Assembly: GCF_932526225.1 (NCBI RefSeq)
Contig: NC_064042.1
Location: 10,556,540-10,616,539, forward strand
Direction of reading: 5' to 3'
DNA from: Nematostella vectensis
Taxonomy: Eukaryota > Cnidaria > Anthozoa > Actiniaria > Edwardsiidae
DNA: 60,000 nt
Positions 42,251-54,216 of the stretch are shown piece by piece. The position numbers and the translations under genes were made by a program. The first letter of the stretch is position 1. The number at the start of each line of letters is the position of its first letter. Below the pieces are notes generated by a model, which did no database searches, was not told where the DNA came from, and saw nothing but the letters and a program-made list of their open reading frames with translations.

Positions 42251-43140
42251 GCGCGTGCCACATAATAATCTTGAAAACGTTGGGTCGTAGCGCCTCTTTC
42301 TGCGAACCCCTAGAAAATACCATTTCTAATTGAAAGGCCTATTTTCTCTCAGATTACGATTGAGTCCTGAAATCGAAATCACCTAAAACTGTATGTTTCT
42401 TTTTTGTGCGTAGTTATAATTACAAACCGCTTTACCGTTCGATAATGGGGCTCCGGTTTCAGGAGTATAAAATTTGCCAAAACTACAGTCTATTTAAGCA
42501 TCATTATAACGCTGTGTTCCTACAGTAATAAGGCTATGTTTTGCAAATGTAGTAGACCATTTAGAGTTTAACAGGGAAATTTCGCTCTGTGCGGCTCGAT
42601 CGGGTTCACACTAGGCCTTCCATATAAAAATTGGCGGGAACAAAATGTTAGGATTGTTTGCGTTAAAATACGAGAGTTTTACAAACTTTGACAAGCAAGA
42701 TGTAAAAATATATATCTTACCTCGTGAATAGCGAAATCCGGTGGTTATTATGAGGGACAATGTCGCTAAAAATTCGTTTTGTTCACTGCAACTACACAAG
42801 CTTGTGTAGTTGATTTGAATAACGGCGGGAAAGACATAAGGCAGATTCATTACCAGGCTCTTGCCGTCCAGGACTAAACAATGACTATCACATTAACTAT
42901 TACTATAAAATCAGGGTCTTTAACAACAAAAAGCTTTGAACCTTCTCGGACTGAGAAACATTTAGATGGATAAAATTTGGTTAATCTTTGCATACACTGC
43001 CCCGAACTGTCGATGCGACTGTCACAGTGTCACAAACGAGTGTTAGCCTTGTCCCCTTTCTATTGGCTGAGGGGCTTATTCGTTAATGATGTCACTTCTG
43101 ACACGAAGCCTGGCAAAACACTCGAAAGCGGCAAACCGAC

Positions 43141-43288
43141 TAGCCTGCGTGCATCCGGTTTCAAAAAGAATTTTGAAACCGGTTCACTGCTAGCAGAGGC
43201 CTCTTTCCTTTTTATTTTTCCAGGCCAGCGAAATACAAAGAAACGAGGCCTCTGCTAGCAGGGAATGAAACCGGATACACGCAGGCTA
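43141..43288. mobile_element. Foldback MITE, 148 bp (copy B)
   Basis: Same element and position as 1421-1568, with a few substitutions in the loop and stem. Confidence 0.8.
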
Positions 43289-43498
43289 AAAATCGACTTG
43301 TCTATGGGCTTATATATTGGAGCAAAGTTGAGTCGTCTCCAGGGAGAGGAAGGGGGGGGCTGTTCAGGGTAAAAGTGATAGGGAAGAACACTTTCTTGTC
43401 CTTTCTTGCCCAATTTACAAAGTACTTAGAAATACTCTTTCCCAAAAACTAAATAGGCATTTCCCAAACTTTACAGATTTAATAGCTCCAAAAAAAAC

Positions 43499-43570
43499 AT
43501 CATGGTTTGGAGTGATAACTCAACAGCAATGAACCATGGCCATATTCTTTTGCTCGTTCAGTTTCTGTAC
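43499..43570. other. Deletion scar with filler DNA in gene X copy B
   Basis: Between sequence matching copy A up to about 1785 and from 5106 there are ~72 bp with no match in copy A. Within them ACCATGGCCATATTCTTT (43533-43550) is an exact inverted copy of 43604-43621 in the adjacent exon. Copy B lost gene X exons 1, 2 and the start of exon 3 here. Confidence 0.8.
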
Positions 43571-46252
43571 GATCCAGCATTTTTTTATACAAGCGATGAA
43601 ATGAAAGAATATGGCCATGGTGATGTTGATGTTATCAGTCTAGTGGAGAAGCCTCATGTTTACATCATTGGGAGATGTGGCTCTTCTGAAGCAGAGAAGC
43701 TGTGTTACATAGAAACAAGAGTAGAATGCTTGATGGACATGGGACACAAATGTTCCACTTCAACAGGTAGAGAGGTAAATGACATTATGCGCTTCTTCCA
43801 TGGTGATGGCCCCGAACAGCAGTTTGAGAGTGGAGAGCAGAAAGGTGGTAATGCTGGCTGCAGTGCTTGCAGTGGTGACACAAGAAAGTATTCTAATTTA
43901 ACATATTGTTTCCGGCGTCCAGAGCTCTCACTTGCAGATCGCAAGGCGAAAGTGCTTGCAGGCCCTGCAGGAAAAAATTAAAGAAATGCTGGAGTTAAGC
44001 CCTTCCATAATTTAAAGATAAAGGAGCTGGAGGTGGAATGCAGGGCCAGGGGCATAGCAGACTTCGGCTGCAGGAAGAGCCTTCAGGACAATCTAAGTCA
44101 AGAGCTTGGGGGAATTCAACGTGTACCGGCCTTAATGTTTCCTCACCAAGAGAAAGAGCTAGAAGAAATCAACATAGGTATGGAAAATAACTTTAACATT
44201 TCACATAGGATGGAGCTAGAAAAATGATAAAAAGGGGGGTTTGATGTGGAATGGGGGAATTTGTATTGAGTAGCAAGCAAATCAGATCACAATATTTACA
44301 ATGCTATGCAAATTGACTTTTACATTAACACATAAAGTGGACACCAATGTTCACATCATTATAGCAAATATTGAATAAGATTGAAATTATTTATCTTACA
44401 CTTTACCTTTGTTTCAGGATTCTACGAAGTTCTTCCAACTGAACCACTACATGATGTCAAGGAACACATCTCAAACATAGTTGAAGAACTGCCGCTGCAC
44501 CTAGAAAAACAAGAAAAACAAGAATTTGAAAGGGTAAAAGCTACTGTCACTGGCACTAAAGACAAGCTAAGAGGCACAGACATGAGGCATCTATGCGCTG
44601 TTCTTGGAAAGCAAATGAGAGGTAAGTTACACATTGTACTTAAAGGAAACACAATCAAGATCAAGTTAAAATAATTGCATGTTAGCTAAATTATGACAGC
44701 AAACCTGCAAATTTTTTATTAAACATTAATTATTAGAGAGTTGACAATAACAGAAAAAGTAGCGGATAAAGTAAATTTACTCAAAATGGTTTTGTTTTAT
44801 TTGACAGGTGTCATGTCTGAGAAACCACAAACAGTCTTTGATACTCTAACAGAAGTGTCAAGACTATTGTATAGCCACCCAAGCAAAAGATGTCCAAGAG
44901 ATATTTTGCGTCTCCACAACCAGAGCTTCCTTCATGCCATGACTTTGAAAGAGGTTATCAAGGAAACAAAGTCCTTGACCGATCGAAAGCTGTATGGGCG
45001 CTACTTCCACTCTCTTGTTGTCCATTCCCCAATCCAGTCGAGACTGGTCAGTGGTCGATCTGTAAATACTGAACAGCAGGAGCGCCACTTTAACACCTTC
45101 TCTGCAATAGCAGAAAATACCTCGAGCAGACGTCCTGGTGAAATAATCACACCCGGCCTAGTTCGTATGCAGGCTGAACTAAAGCTAGCTGACCAACACA
45201 GAAACACCTTGAGTGAACAAGTATCCAAAATCAACAGTATTGCCAAGTCATCATCTGCACTATCCAACTCAATCATTCCAAACAGATATATTCTTCGACA
45301 CCCTAATGATTGTCAGGCTCACCTGGAGCGCATCTCAGATTTTCTTTTGTGTGGAGAGGGTGTATGGTGGAGGCAAGTTGCTAGTGGTGTGGAGTTTTTT
45401 GATGGCCCCCAAGAGTTAGGTTCAAGGACAGCTGGTCCACCACTTCATCACTTTAGATCACAGACAATAAAATCAGAAAGAAGTTATCTACAAGAGTGCT
45501 GGGACAAGTGCTTGACCAATGATATTCCAATTCCACACTACAAAGTCAAGATATATGATGATGATGGTGATTTAAAAGTGAGCAAGCTCACTGGGTTTTT
45601 TAATGATGATGATAAAGAGGAAGAGGAGGAAGACAGAGCAGAGGAGTGTGAAGAAACTGAAGCTCACATAATAAGCATGCAAGAGGAAGTGAATGATGAT
45701 GAAACTGAAGAGGAGGCAGACATGAAGGGATATGATGAAGACATTGTAGACCTTCAGCCCCAGGATGAAGAAGAAGTAATTGAAGAGAAATTAGATGACC
45801 TGCAGACACAGTGCCACATAAACACCGGCTCACATGAGGCAATTCATCAGTCCCCACCTGAACAGCCTGTCCCTCACAACCAGTCTGTTAGTCAAGCTCA
45901 ATCATCTTTTACTTCAAAATCAACTTTGGCTAATAATGTTCTCAAATGCATCCCAAGTGATTCTCATGCTGTGAGAACTCTGGACAAGGCTAGGACACAA
46001 TTGAGAGAGCATCCCTTTGATAAGGATATCCAAAGGAAATACGAAACCACACTGGCTAAAATCAAAACAACAGTGCTCTCAGCTCATTCCCAGCTCAAAG
46101 AAGAAGTAATGCGCTGGGAAAAAACGTTCTTCCTTCGAAAATGCACTGAACCCACATCAGATGACATTTCTGAAGACCCCAAAATAAGTAAAGTCAAGCA
46201 AAAATTATATCTTTGTCGCAAACTACTAAAGCACTGGAAAATCACTGCTTAA
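43571..46252 (+). pseudogene. Gene X, copy B: 5'-deleted
   Basis: Retains exon 3 from its middle (43571-44177), exon 4 (44418-44621) and the last exon (44808-46252), with the same introns as copy A. The first two exons and the start of the third are gone. An ATG in the filler (43502) opens a 159-codon chimeric frame that joins the DPAFFYTSDEMKEYG reading frame and stops at 43979-43981. In copy A the same region reads on but in a broken frame, because GCAAGGCCC there is GCAGGCCC here. The second frameshift, at AGCCCTTCCATAAT, is shared by both copies, so gene X was already defective before the duplication. The last exon remains fully open. Confidence 0.75.
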
Positions 46253-48097
46253 AATTGTGAGCTTACATTTTTGTGACTTTTTGTAAATAATATATCTGTC
46301 TGACATAAATCAATGCTTTTATCGCGGCTATGTTTTTATAATTTCACGACAAACAGAACATGTCACGATTAAAGCATGTAATTTTATTTGAGCTTACTTA
46401 ATAGTCCTCAGATAAGAATGTAATATAGATTATTTTATTACAAAATTATAGAGTTTAGATGAGCCTTCCATCGGGAAAATGCTACATTTTTAATAAAAAT
46501 GACGGCTCGTCTAATAAATATAGATTTAGAATTCCCTCAGCGATAAATTATGTTATTTGCTCTACATAACTAGTATTGTTATATTTGAGGAGCTTGATAA
46601 ATGGTACGGATAAAAAGGGAACTTACCTCTTGAACTTTAATTCGGGTCTACACCGGTTCCCCGTCTTTCTTTCCCTAAAGAAGTAGCTTCCGCTTCACAA
46701 AAAAGCTTTCATGTACGAATTATGCGAACAACACGGTGACGGGCACACACAGTACCAATGTTCCGCTGACCATGTATAACGATGGCGCACATCTTAGGTA
46801 TCGTATGACGCAAAGGTCAATCGCTGACAGGAAAGGCGATCAATTTACTTATTCCCTCTACAGAGAGAGGTGCTTTCTCTACGGGATTTGATTGGTCATT
46901 AGAGTATGCCGATCTTCCGATCTTGAGATTGTGATTGGTCGGGTTTATAGGAGGTGGGCCTGGGAGAGAGTACCATGGTGCATATAAACCGTGAATCTCC
47001 AAAAGCAATCAGTTTGGCTCCCGCGAGGGAGCTGGAAGGGTCCCGACACAAGCAAAGAAGACTAAAACAAAGAAAAACTACAGTGATTCTCATGCTGTGA
47101 GAACTCTGGACAAGGCTAGGACACAATTGAGAGAGCATCCCTTTGATAAGGATATCCAAAGGAAATACGAAACCACACTGGCTAAAATCAAAACAACAGT
47201 GCTCTCAGCTCATTCCCAGCTCAAAGAAGAAGTAATGCGCTGGGAAAAAACGTTCTTCCTTCGAAAATGCACTGAACCCACATCAGATGACATTTCTGAA
47301 GACCCCAAAATAAGTAAAGTCAAGCAAAAATTATTTCTTTGTCGCAAACTACTAAAGCACTGGAAAATCACTGCTTAAAATTGTGAGCTTACATTTCTGT
47401 GACTTTTTGTAAATAATATATCTGTCTGACATAAATCAATGCTTTTATCGCGGCTATGTTTTTATAATTTCACGACAAACAGAACATGTCACGATTAAAG
47501 CCTTTAATTTTATTTAAGCTTACTTAATAGTCCTCAGATAAGAATGTAATATAGATTATTTTATCACAAAATTATAGAGTTTAGAGGAGCCTTCCAACGG
47601 GAAAATGCTACATTTTTAATAAAAATGACGGCTCGTCTCATAAATATAGATTTAGAATTCCCTCAGCGATAAATTATGTTGTTTGCTCTACATAACTAGT
47701 ATTGTTATGATATTTGAGGAGCTTGATAAATGGTACGGATAAAAAGGGAACTTACCTCTTGAACTTTAATTCGGGTCTCCACCGGTTCCCCGTCTTTCTT
47801 TCCCTAAAGAAGTAGCTTCCGCTTCACAAAAAGCTTTCATGTACGAATTATGCGAACAACACGGTGACGGGCACACACAGTACCAATGTTCCGCTGACCA
47901 TGTATAACGATGGCGCACATCTTAGGTATCGTATGACTATGAGATTGTGATTGGTCGGGTTTATAGGAGGTGGGCCTGGGGAAGAGTACCATGGTGCATA
48001 TAAACCGTGAATCTCCAAAAGCAATCAGTTTGGCTCCCGCGAGGGAGCTAAAAGGGTCTCGACTCAAGCAAAGAAGACAAAAACAAAGAAAAACTAC
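45956..48097 (+). repeat. Tandem duplication of the gene X 3' end (copy B)
   Basis: Unit 1 45956-47081 and unit 2 47082-48097. Unit 2 has no retrotransposon but has lost about 113 bp at 47938 (GTATGACTAT joined to GAGATTGTG). The pre-insertion sequence GACGGCTCGTCTCATAAA near 47629 is the empty site of the copy A element. Confidence 0.88.
47097..47378 (+). pseudogene. Gene X C-terminal fragment (copy B)
   Basis: Same by-product of the tandem duplication as 8635-8916. Here the residue that is Y in unit 1 is F, the reverse of copy A. Confidence 0.8.
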
Positions 48098-48482
48098 AGT
48101 GGGATTATTAAGACGCCCACATGAAAAAAGTAAGAACATTTCTTCAGTAACAATGCGCAGGAAAGAGCCAACGGAGCATGATGAAGAAGACACATGCGCA
48201 CAATATCCCATCCAGGAAACAGGCGGGAAAGAGCCAACGGAAGATGACGAGCGAGACACATGCCCACAATATCCCATCCAAGAAACAGGCGGGAAAGAGC
48301 CAACGGAGCATGATGAAGGAGACACATGCCCACAATATCCCATCCAAGAAACAGGCGGGAAGGAGCAAACGGCGCATGATGAACGGCGCATCAAACGTTA
48401 CGAGGAGGAGGAGGACGTCGTGATGGAGGAGGAGAGGAGAAGGAAGAGGACATGGAGCTGGACGTTGGGAAGGAGGACGTGA
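47991..48482 (+). CDS. 22-residue tandem-repeat acidic protein (copy B, intact frame)
   Basis: Open from MVHINRESP (47991; an in-frame ATG also at 47970) to the TGA at 48480-48482, about 163 codons. It has a basic N-terminus (KQRRQKQRKTTV), then units of KEPTEHDEEDTCAQYPIQ plus ETGG with period 22, one Cys per unit, then a Glu-rich and Arg-rich end. TTTATAGGAGG about 25 bp upstream may serve as a TATA-like element. Function unknown. The basic start is in the duplicated 1129-bp unit and the repeats lie outside it. It may be the 5' part of a longer acidic protein that has decayed downstream. Confidence 0.5.
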   Translation: MVHINRESPKAISLAPARELKGSRLKQRRQKQRKTTVGLLRRPHEKSKNISSVTMRRKEPTEHDEEDTCAQYPIQETGGKEPTEDDERDTCPQYPIQETGGKEPTEHDEGDTCPQYPIQETGGKEQTAHDERRIKRYEEEEDVVMEEERRRKRTWSWTLGRRT

Positions 48483-48498
48483 TTCCGAAGAAGATGGA

Positions 48499-48654
48499 GA
48501 CCCGAAAGTCATTGTTGTTTAGAGTACTGAAGATTAAGACCCGAAAGTCATTGTTGTATAGAGTAGTGAAGATGAAGACCCGAAAGTCATTGTCGTATAG
48601 AGTAGTGAAGATGAAGACCCGAAAGTCATTGTCGTATAGAGTAGTGACGATGAG
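48499..48654 (+). repeat. 39-bp tandem repeat, SIM-like with recurrent TAG (copy B)
   Basis: Identical in organisation to 13951-14106, including the TAG in every unit. From 48655 to 49576 I see nothing recognisable. Confidence 0.6.
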
Positions 48655-49576
48655 GGAGGTAACGAGGAAGACGATCCTGTGGCCGACATGGATGTGGTCG
48701 ATACCTACAACCTAATGGAAGTGATTGACCATTTTGTGGCATCGGTGATCATTCAGGTTATAGAAAAAAAAAGTATGATGACTTCGACATGGAGTCCAAT
48801 AGCGATGCGGAGTTATGGATGAACACCTTTTACAAAGCACCCGACGTATTGGGCAAATAGGATTTGGTCTTGGCTACAAACACTTGATACTACTTATCCA
48901 AGGGCATTGGAGAAGTTATATTAAGGATCAAAATGATGATGTCATCGAAAGGGCGTTGCCAGGATTGTTGAGGGACCAGGAGACATCAAGTTAAGGGGTA
49001 ACTCCCCTCACCCTAAAAAGAGACGTCATAGTTTTAAAAGCCTTTTATTATTAAAACATTTTGTGATAAGTTTTCAAAAGACGTTATGAAAAAATCATCA
49101 TTAAATTGTTTTTTATTGTGAAAAGTAAATGATGCCCACATTGAAGGGGAGCTCCCCTACCATCCAGGCTTCAACTCGCAAGAGTTCCCTTATGGCGTGA
49201 GCACAAGGACTTTATAAATAGCAATTAAAAAAGAAATGAACAGTGCTTTTAGTAGGGATTTTTAATAGTATTTTTTACTGCAATAAATGGCTAATTGCAT
49301 TTAATTGGTAATGATTTCTCCACTTTCCTTAGTTACCCTGCTAACAGAGGCTTTTCCCTAGCGTTTCCCGGTTGTGCTTGTATTCGCGATTCTTGCTATT
49401 CTCGTTGTTTTGATCGTTTAAACGGACAACGCGAAATCCCGGAAACGCGAATCGGCAATTAAATTGTTAAAAACAAAGAGAAAGAAAAGCTCTGCTTGCT
49501 AATGGATTTGCCTAGAAATTTTGCTCGTCCCTCATGTTCCAAGAAATTACCGCCAAACTCAACAAGGTATATTATA

Positions 49577-52500
49577 GCAAGCTCTTTCATGACTTCGCGG
49601 TGAGTTTTGCTATGAGGGCATTCACTTCAGTGATGTGGCCAAATTAATAAAAGCGTCGATATCTAGTATCTAGGTGAGTGGTAATCAAGCGGTAATCAAG
49701 CCTATCGGACGTGTTCAATTCTATTCCGATTCAAATGTGATTTTGCCATCTTTTCACTATGGCAATGGCTCTCCAACTACCCATAACTATTCTTGCCATC
49801 GTACTTAATGTACTGGACAGCTCAGTCAGCGAGGTTTGTTCGTCTGAGGCGTTATTCGCGATACCCGGAGTTCAAGGTAACTTGGAGTTTAAAGCCAGTT
49901 CATTCAAAGTCAATCAGCCAAGAAGCTCTGCATTTGCATTCATTAATTCACTGTCAAGGCAGCGTCACGGCCGAATGCTTGGCCCTGTTTTGAACGATTC
50001 TACGTCGCCTCGCATTTCATTGATCCTTATAATTATGGCAAATGACTGTTCAACGATGAACCCGGGCCCCGTTAAAGATCCTTGTGGCATCTGTCAAAAG
50101 CCAACTAGATCGAACCAAAGAGCGATTCAGTGTGACGAGTGCGACATGTGGTATCATACGAAGTGTATTGCCATGACGGCTCAATCTTATGACAGATTGG
50201 GTAGTGACTCCCAGCTTGCGTGGCTGTGCAATAAATGCCTTTTCCCAAACTTCTCGACGACGTTCCTGTTAAACGAAATGGATCTTTGTCACGAAAACCG
50301 CTTTAAAAGTCTCTCATCTGATTCAACAATAAGCAGCGACCCGGGATCACCTTTGTTTACGTCTAGCCCTTCAAGATTCCATGATCCCCAAGGGAACCGA
50401 GTCAAGATAACACGGAGAAAGTTAAAGATCCTCTCTCTTAACTGTAACGGGCTAAAAAGCCCGGCCAAAAAGTCGCAGTTTCAATCTCTTGTCGCACTGC
50501 ATGACCCGGACGTTATTCTCGGCTGCGAATCAAAGATAAACGCTATTATTCCCACTTATTCAATCTTTCCTGAAAATTATGAAGTATATCGGAGAGATAG
50601 GACGGCTTCCGGTGGAGGTGTTTTTATAGCTGTTCGCAACGATCTGACTGCAGTGGAAGAACGGGGTCTCGACGTCGATGGGGCCGAAATGATAACAGCA
50701 TCTATCCATCTCGCAAAGCGGAAGAAACTTTTTCTAACTAGTTTCTATCACCCCCCAACCGACCAGGAGGGACTCGGTCTGTTAGACGACTACTTATGCA
50801 AACTGTTCACCAAATACCAGCAGTGCCCTAATGCAATCATAGGGGGTGACTTTAACTGCTCGGGTATTGAATGGTCAAGCGGCGAGGCTGTACTCACTCC
50901 ACCTGTTCACAGCTGGGACCTCGCCCTTATTGCGTTGGCGGAAAAATATGGATTATCACAGCATGTTAAGTCTCCAACTCGATATGATAGCTTCTTGGAC
51001 CTTGCATTCTCGTCTAAACCTGGCCTTGTTAATGCATGTCATGTTACGTCGGGTCTAAGTGATCACAGCGCGGTTTTATTTGAAGTTGACCTTGCTCCAA
51101 AATACATCCCCAAGCCCCCACGTAAGATTTATCTTTACCATAAAGCGGACATGGCTGCGTTAAAAGAACACATCGCATCCTTCCATAGGGACTATGCTGC
51201 ATCGCACATGGAAAGATCCGTGGAGGAAAATTGGAATGCTATCTCAACTTGCATTAGTGATGCTATGGAGAGGTTTATTCCATCCAAGACTTCGAAAACA
51301 AAGCGACACCTCCCCTGGATAGGCGCGCCCATCAAAAAATTGATGCGCAAACGCGACCGCGCCTTCAAAAAGTCCAAATGGACTGGGAAGGAAAAAGACC
51401 ATGTGAACTATAAACGCCTAAGGAACATTGTAAGCAACAGCATCAAGGAATCACACAATAACTACGTGAGCGAGATTATGAAGGGGATTGACCTTGAATC
51501 TGATGAACCTAGGCCGAACGGAGTGAAGAGGGCGTGGTCATATCTGAAACTCTTACGCTCAGAGTCACTAGGGATACCCACTCTATTCTGGGAGGGACGG
51601 GTTTGCGCGAATGACAAATGTAAAGCTGAGGCGCTAAGGGCACAGTATGACAGTGTATTCACCCAGGAAGATAATCTTAATGTTCCCACTCTCGGCGCGT
51701 CCCCTCACCAAGACATCAAAGACATCTCCTTCTCTGTTAACGGCGTTAGAGTACAACTCGATAACATCCGTGTAGACAAGGCGTGTGGCCCAGATGCCGT
51801 CCCAGCCAGAGTCCTGAAGGAGGCTGCAACAGAACTCGCACCTATCCTTACATTACTGTTCGAGCAGTCGATGAAGGATGGCGCACTCCCTACTGTGTGG
51901 AAGGACGCGAACATATCAGCCATTTATAAGAAGGGTCTAAGATCTGACCCACAGAACTATCGCCCAGTATCTTTAACATCCTTGGTCTCCAAACTGATGG
52001 AACACATTGTCTCAAAACACATAATGTGTCACCTGTCCGCAAACAACATCATTACTCAGCTACAGCATGGTTTCCTGAAAGGCCTCTCTTGCTCCACCCA
52101 ACTAATATCTGTTATTCATGATTGGTCGTCGGTCCTGAACGACCATGGGCAAGTTGACGTGGTATTTCTTGATTTCGCCAAGGCGTTCGATTCAGTCCCT
52201 CACGAACGCCTACTGATCAAGGCCGAGTTCTATGGAATCAGAGGAAGACTCTTACTGTGGTTAAGGCACTTTCTTACCAACAGAAGACAGCGAGTGGTCG
52301 TGAACGGGGCCTCTTCTACCTGGTCCCCTGTGCTATCAGGCGTGCCTCAGGGCACGGTCTTAGGACCGATATTATTCCTGCTCTTCATAAACGACCTGCC
52401 ATCTGGCATCAAATCACACGTGAAACTGTTTGCCGACGACAGCGTCCTATACCGCCCAATTAAGAGCCTTGATGACCACCACGCCCTACAGCAAGATCTT

Positions 52501-53472
52501 CACCACCTTGAACGATGGGCAGAACAGTGGCAGATGAAGTTTGCGCCCAAAAAATGTTACGTCATGACTATCACTTTAAAACGCGACAAGTCCCAGTTCC
52601 CATACCATTTGTGTGGAACCACACTGGAGGGGGTTAGCGTTCAAAAATACCTTGGAGTCCACATTTCTACATCTCTCAATTGGTCAAAGCACACGGAGGA
52701 AGTCAAGAAGAAGGCTAACGCAGTATTGGGTATCCTACAAAGAAATTTATCTTCCTGCCCAGTTGCGGTTAAAGAGCAAGCCTACAAGGCGCTGGTACGG
52801 CCACTGGTGGAGTACGGGACGGAAGCATGGAGCCCCCACACTAAGAAGGACATTCAAAAAGTTGAATCTGTACAACGCCGCGCTGCCAGATTTGTGTGCA
52901 ACGACTACGGAAGGCATAGCAGCGTCACGAATATGCTGACACACCTAGGATGGCACCAGCTAGAACTTAGGCGAACAGTATTCGACTCTGTCATGTTTTA
53001 TAAGATCCACCACGGGCTAGTAAAAATCGATTTCCCGAGTGATGTAATTCGCAAACCTGGTTCCTACGCAACCAGGTCAAGCGTCAGGAACACATGCCAA
53101 CTTACACTCCCGCCTCCCAGTATAAACCAATTCAAATACTCCTTCTTTTCAAGAACTATCCCCGTTTGGAACTCTCTGCCCCAACAAATGCTAGACCTCA
53201 GCTCTGTCGATGAATTTAAGATAGCCGTCACTGGCGAGCTGGCCCGGCAATGATTTAGTTGCCATACTACCCATGTACATGTCGTATTGTTATCTCATCA
53301 TCTTATCGAATTGTTACGTTTATTTATTTATTTATTCATTCATTTATTGTTTCTTTTGTTTTATTTATTATTTATTTATTATCAACCGTAGTATGTGCAT
53401 GGGTAGTTGGTACGCTGCCCCTCATTGCCGGATTAGCTCGCTAGTGGCAATTATTGTATTTAAAGGTAAAGG
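49577..53472 (+). mobile_element. Non-LTR retrotransposon (CR1/L2-like), full ORF, copy B insertion
   Basis: 3896 bp on +, flanked by the 5-bp duplication TTATA (49572-49576 and 53473-53477); the empty site is at 15024-15028. It has the longer 5' UTR of the two (182 bp before the ORF). The 3' UTR is rich in TTTATTTA and ends TTTAAAGGTAAAGG, a short repeat tail instead of poly-A. Confidence 0.93.
49759..53253 (+). CDS. PHD finger-endonuclease-reverse transcriptase polyprotein
   Basis: Intact 1164-codon ORF with the same architecture as the 9391-12885 copy: PHD finger near residues 109-158, APE-type endonuclease near 222-455, reverse transcriptase near 690-960 with FADD. Only four amino-acid differences separate them. 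Start taken at the first ATG (MAMALQLPITI), which has no upstream in-frame rival in the UTR. This is the better reference copy because its 5' UTR is more complete. Confidence 0.93.
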   Translation: MAMALQLPITILAIVLNVLDSSVSEVCSSEALFAIPGVQGNLEFKASSFKVNQPRSSAFAFINSLSRQRHGRMLGPVLNDSTSPRISLILIIMANDCSTMNPGPVKDPCGICQKPTRSNQRAIQCDECDMWYHTKCIAMTAQSYDRLGSDSQLAWLCNKCLFPNFSTTFLLNEMDLCHENRFKSLSSDSTISSDPGSPLFTSSPSRFHDPQGNRVKITRRKLKILSLNCNGLKSPAKKSQFQSLVALHDPDVILGCESKINAIIPTYSIFPENYEVYRRDRTASGGGVFIAVRNDLTAVEERGLDVDGAEMITASIHLAKRKKLFLTSFYHPPTDQEGLGLLDDYLCKLFTKYQQCPNAIIGGDFNCSGIEWSSGEAVLTPPVHSWDLALIALAEKYGLSQHVKSPTRYDSFLDLAFSSKPGLVNACHVTSGLSDHSAVLFEVDLAPKYIPKPPRKIYLYHKADMAALKEHIASFHRDYAASHMERSVEENWNAISTCISDAMERFIPSKTSKTKRHLPWIGAPIKKLMRKRDRAFKKSKWTGKEKDHVNYKRLRNIVSNSIKESHNNYVSEIMKGIDLESDEPRPNGVKRAWSYLKLLRSESLGIPTLFWEGRVCANDKCKAEALRAQYDSVFTQEDNLNVPTLGASPHQDIKDISFSVNGVRVQLDNIRVDKACGPDAVPARVLKEAATELAPILTLLFEQSMKDGALPTVWKDANISAIYKKGLRSDPQNYRPVSLTSLVSKLMEHIVSKHIMCHLSANNIITQLQHGFLKGLSCSTQLISVIHDWSSVLNDHGQVDVVFLDFAKAFDSVPHERLLIKAEFYGIRGRLLLWLRHFLTNRRQRVVVNGASSTWSPVLSGVPQGTVLGPILFLLFINDLPSGIKSHVKLFADDSVLYRPIKSLDDHHALQQDLHHLERWAEQWQMKFAPKKCYVMTITLKRDKSQFPYHLCGTTLEGVSVQKYLGVHISTSLNWSKHTEEVKKKANAVLGILQRNLSSCPVAVKEQAYKALVRPLVEYGTEAWSPHTKKDIQKVESVQRRAARFVCNDYGRHSSVTNMLTHLGWHQLELRRTVFDSVMFYKIHHGLVKIDFPSDVIRKPGSYATRSSVRNTCQLTLPPPSINQFKYSFFSRTIPVWNSLPQQMLDLSSVDEFKIAVTGELARQ

Positions 53473-53477
53473 TTATA

Positions 53478-54212
53478 CTCGATCATAACCGTCGACCCAT
53501 CTCCCCCTTTCGACCTTATTTTCAGATAAGTATTTATACGACGTTCAAACAAATGTCTATCAAAGAATAAAGTGGATTCTCTGAGTTGTATGCACACGTG
53601 TTTCGCTCTTGACAGATTGCAAAAGAAAGCCCTCACCAGTGGCCGCTTTGAGATTGAAAGATGTATAAAACGATTTTTATAAGGCACGTTAGGATATTTT
53701 CTGTGTTCTTTTTGTTAGTGAATTCGTTGTGTGTAGGTTTAAAAAGGTCCCTAAGATTTTTAGTGCTGGAATTTTTATGCTTCGTTGTTATGTTACATTT
53801 TATGTACATTATTGGATGAAATTATTCCCGATTCAGTTTATTTAGTATAGTCCCAATTCAAATGATGCTTACTGCTTTTTCTTCAGAAGTTTATGTCAGA
53901 TATTTTAATCTGCTATCTTAGTTTTCACTTGATCAATCCTCAATCTTTGATCCCCTGTCAGATGTGTCATATGCCCTATTCATCCCCCAAAGCATCACCA
54001 GAGATGTAGCTGGCCTCGAAATATGGGTGGGGGGGGGGGGCACGATACAGGAACGTATACAACAAATATTGGGGTCACAGCCTTAGTTGTGCCTTAGTCG
54101 TGATGTCAGGGCCATTGCCAGTATGAGGCGAAGCAAGGCACTTGCCTTCTTTGTGATTCAGAAAAAGAAAGCCCATCAAAATAGGCTTAGGCTTATCTTT
54201 GGCTTTATTGCC
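53478..54212. other. PELP1 intron, gene-free
   Basis: Matches copy A 15029-15775. It carries a shortened G run near 54028. No gene. Confidence 0.5.
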
Positions 54213-54216
54213 TTAA

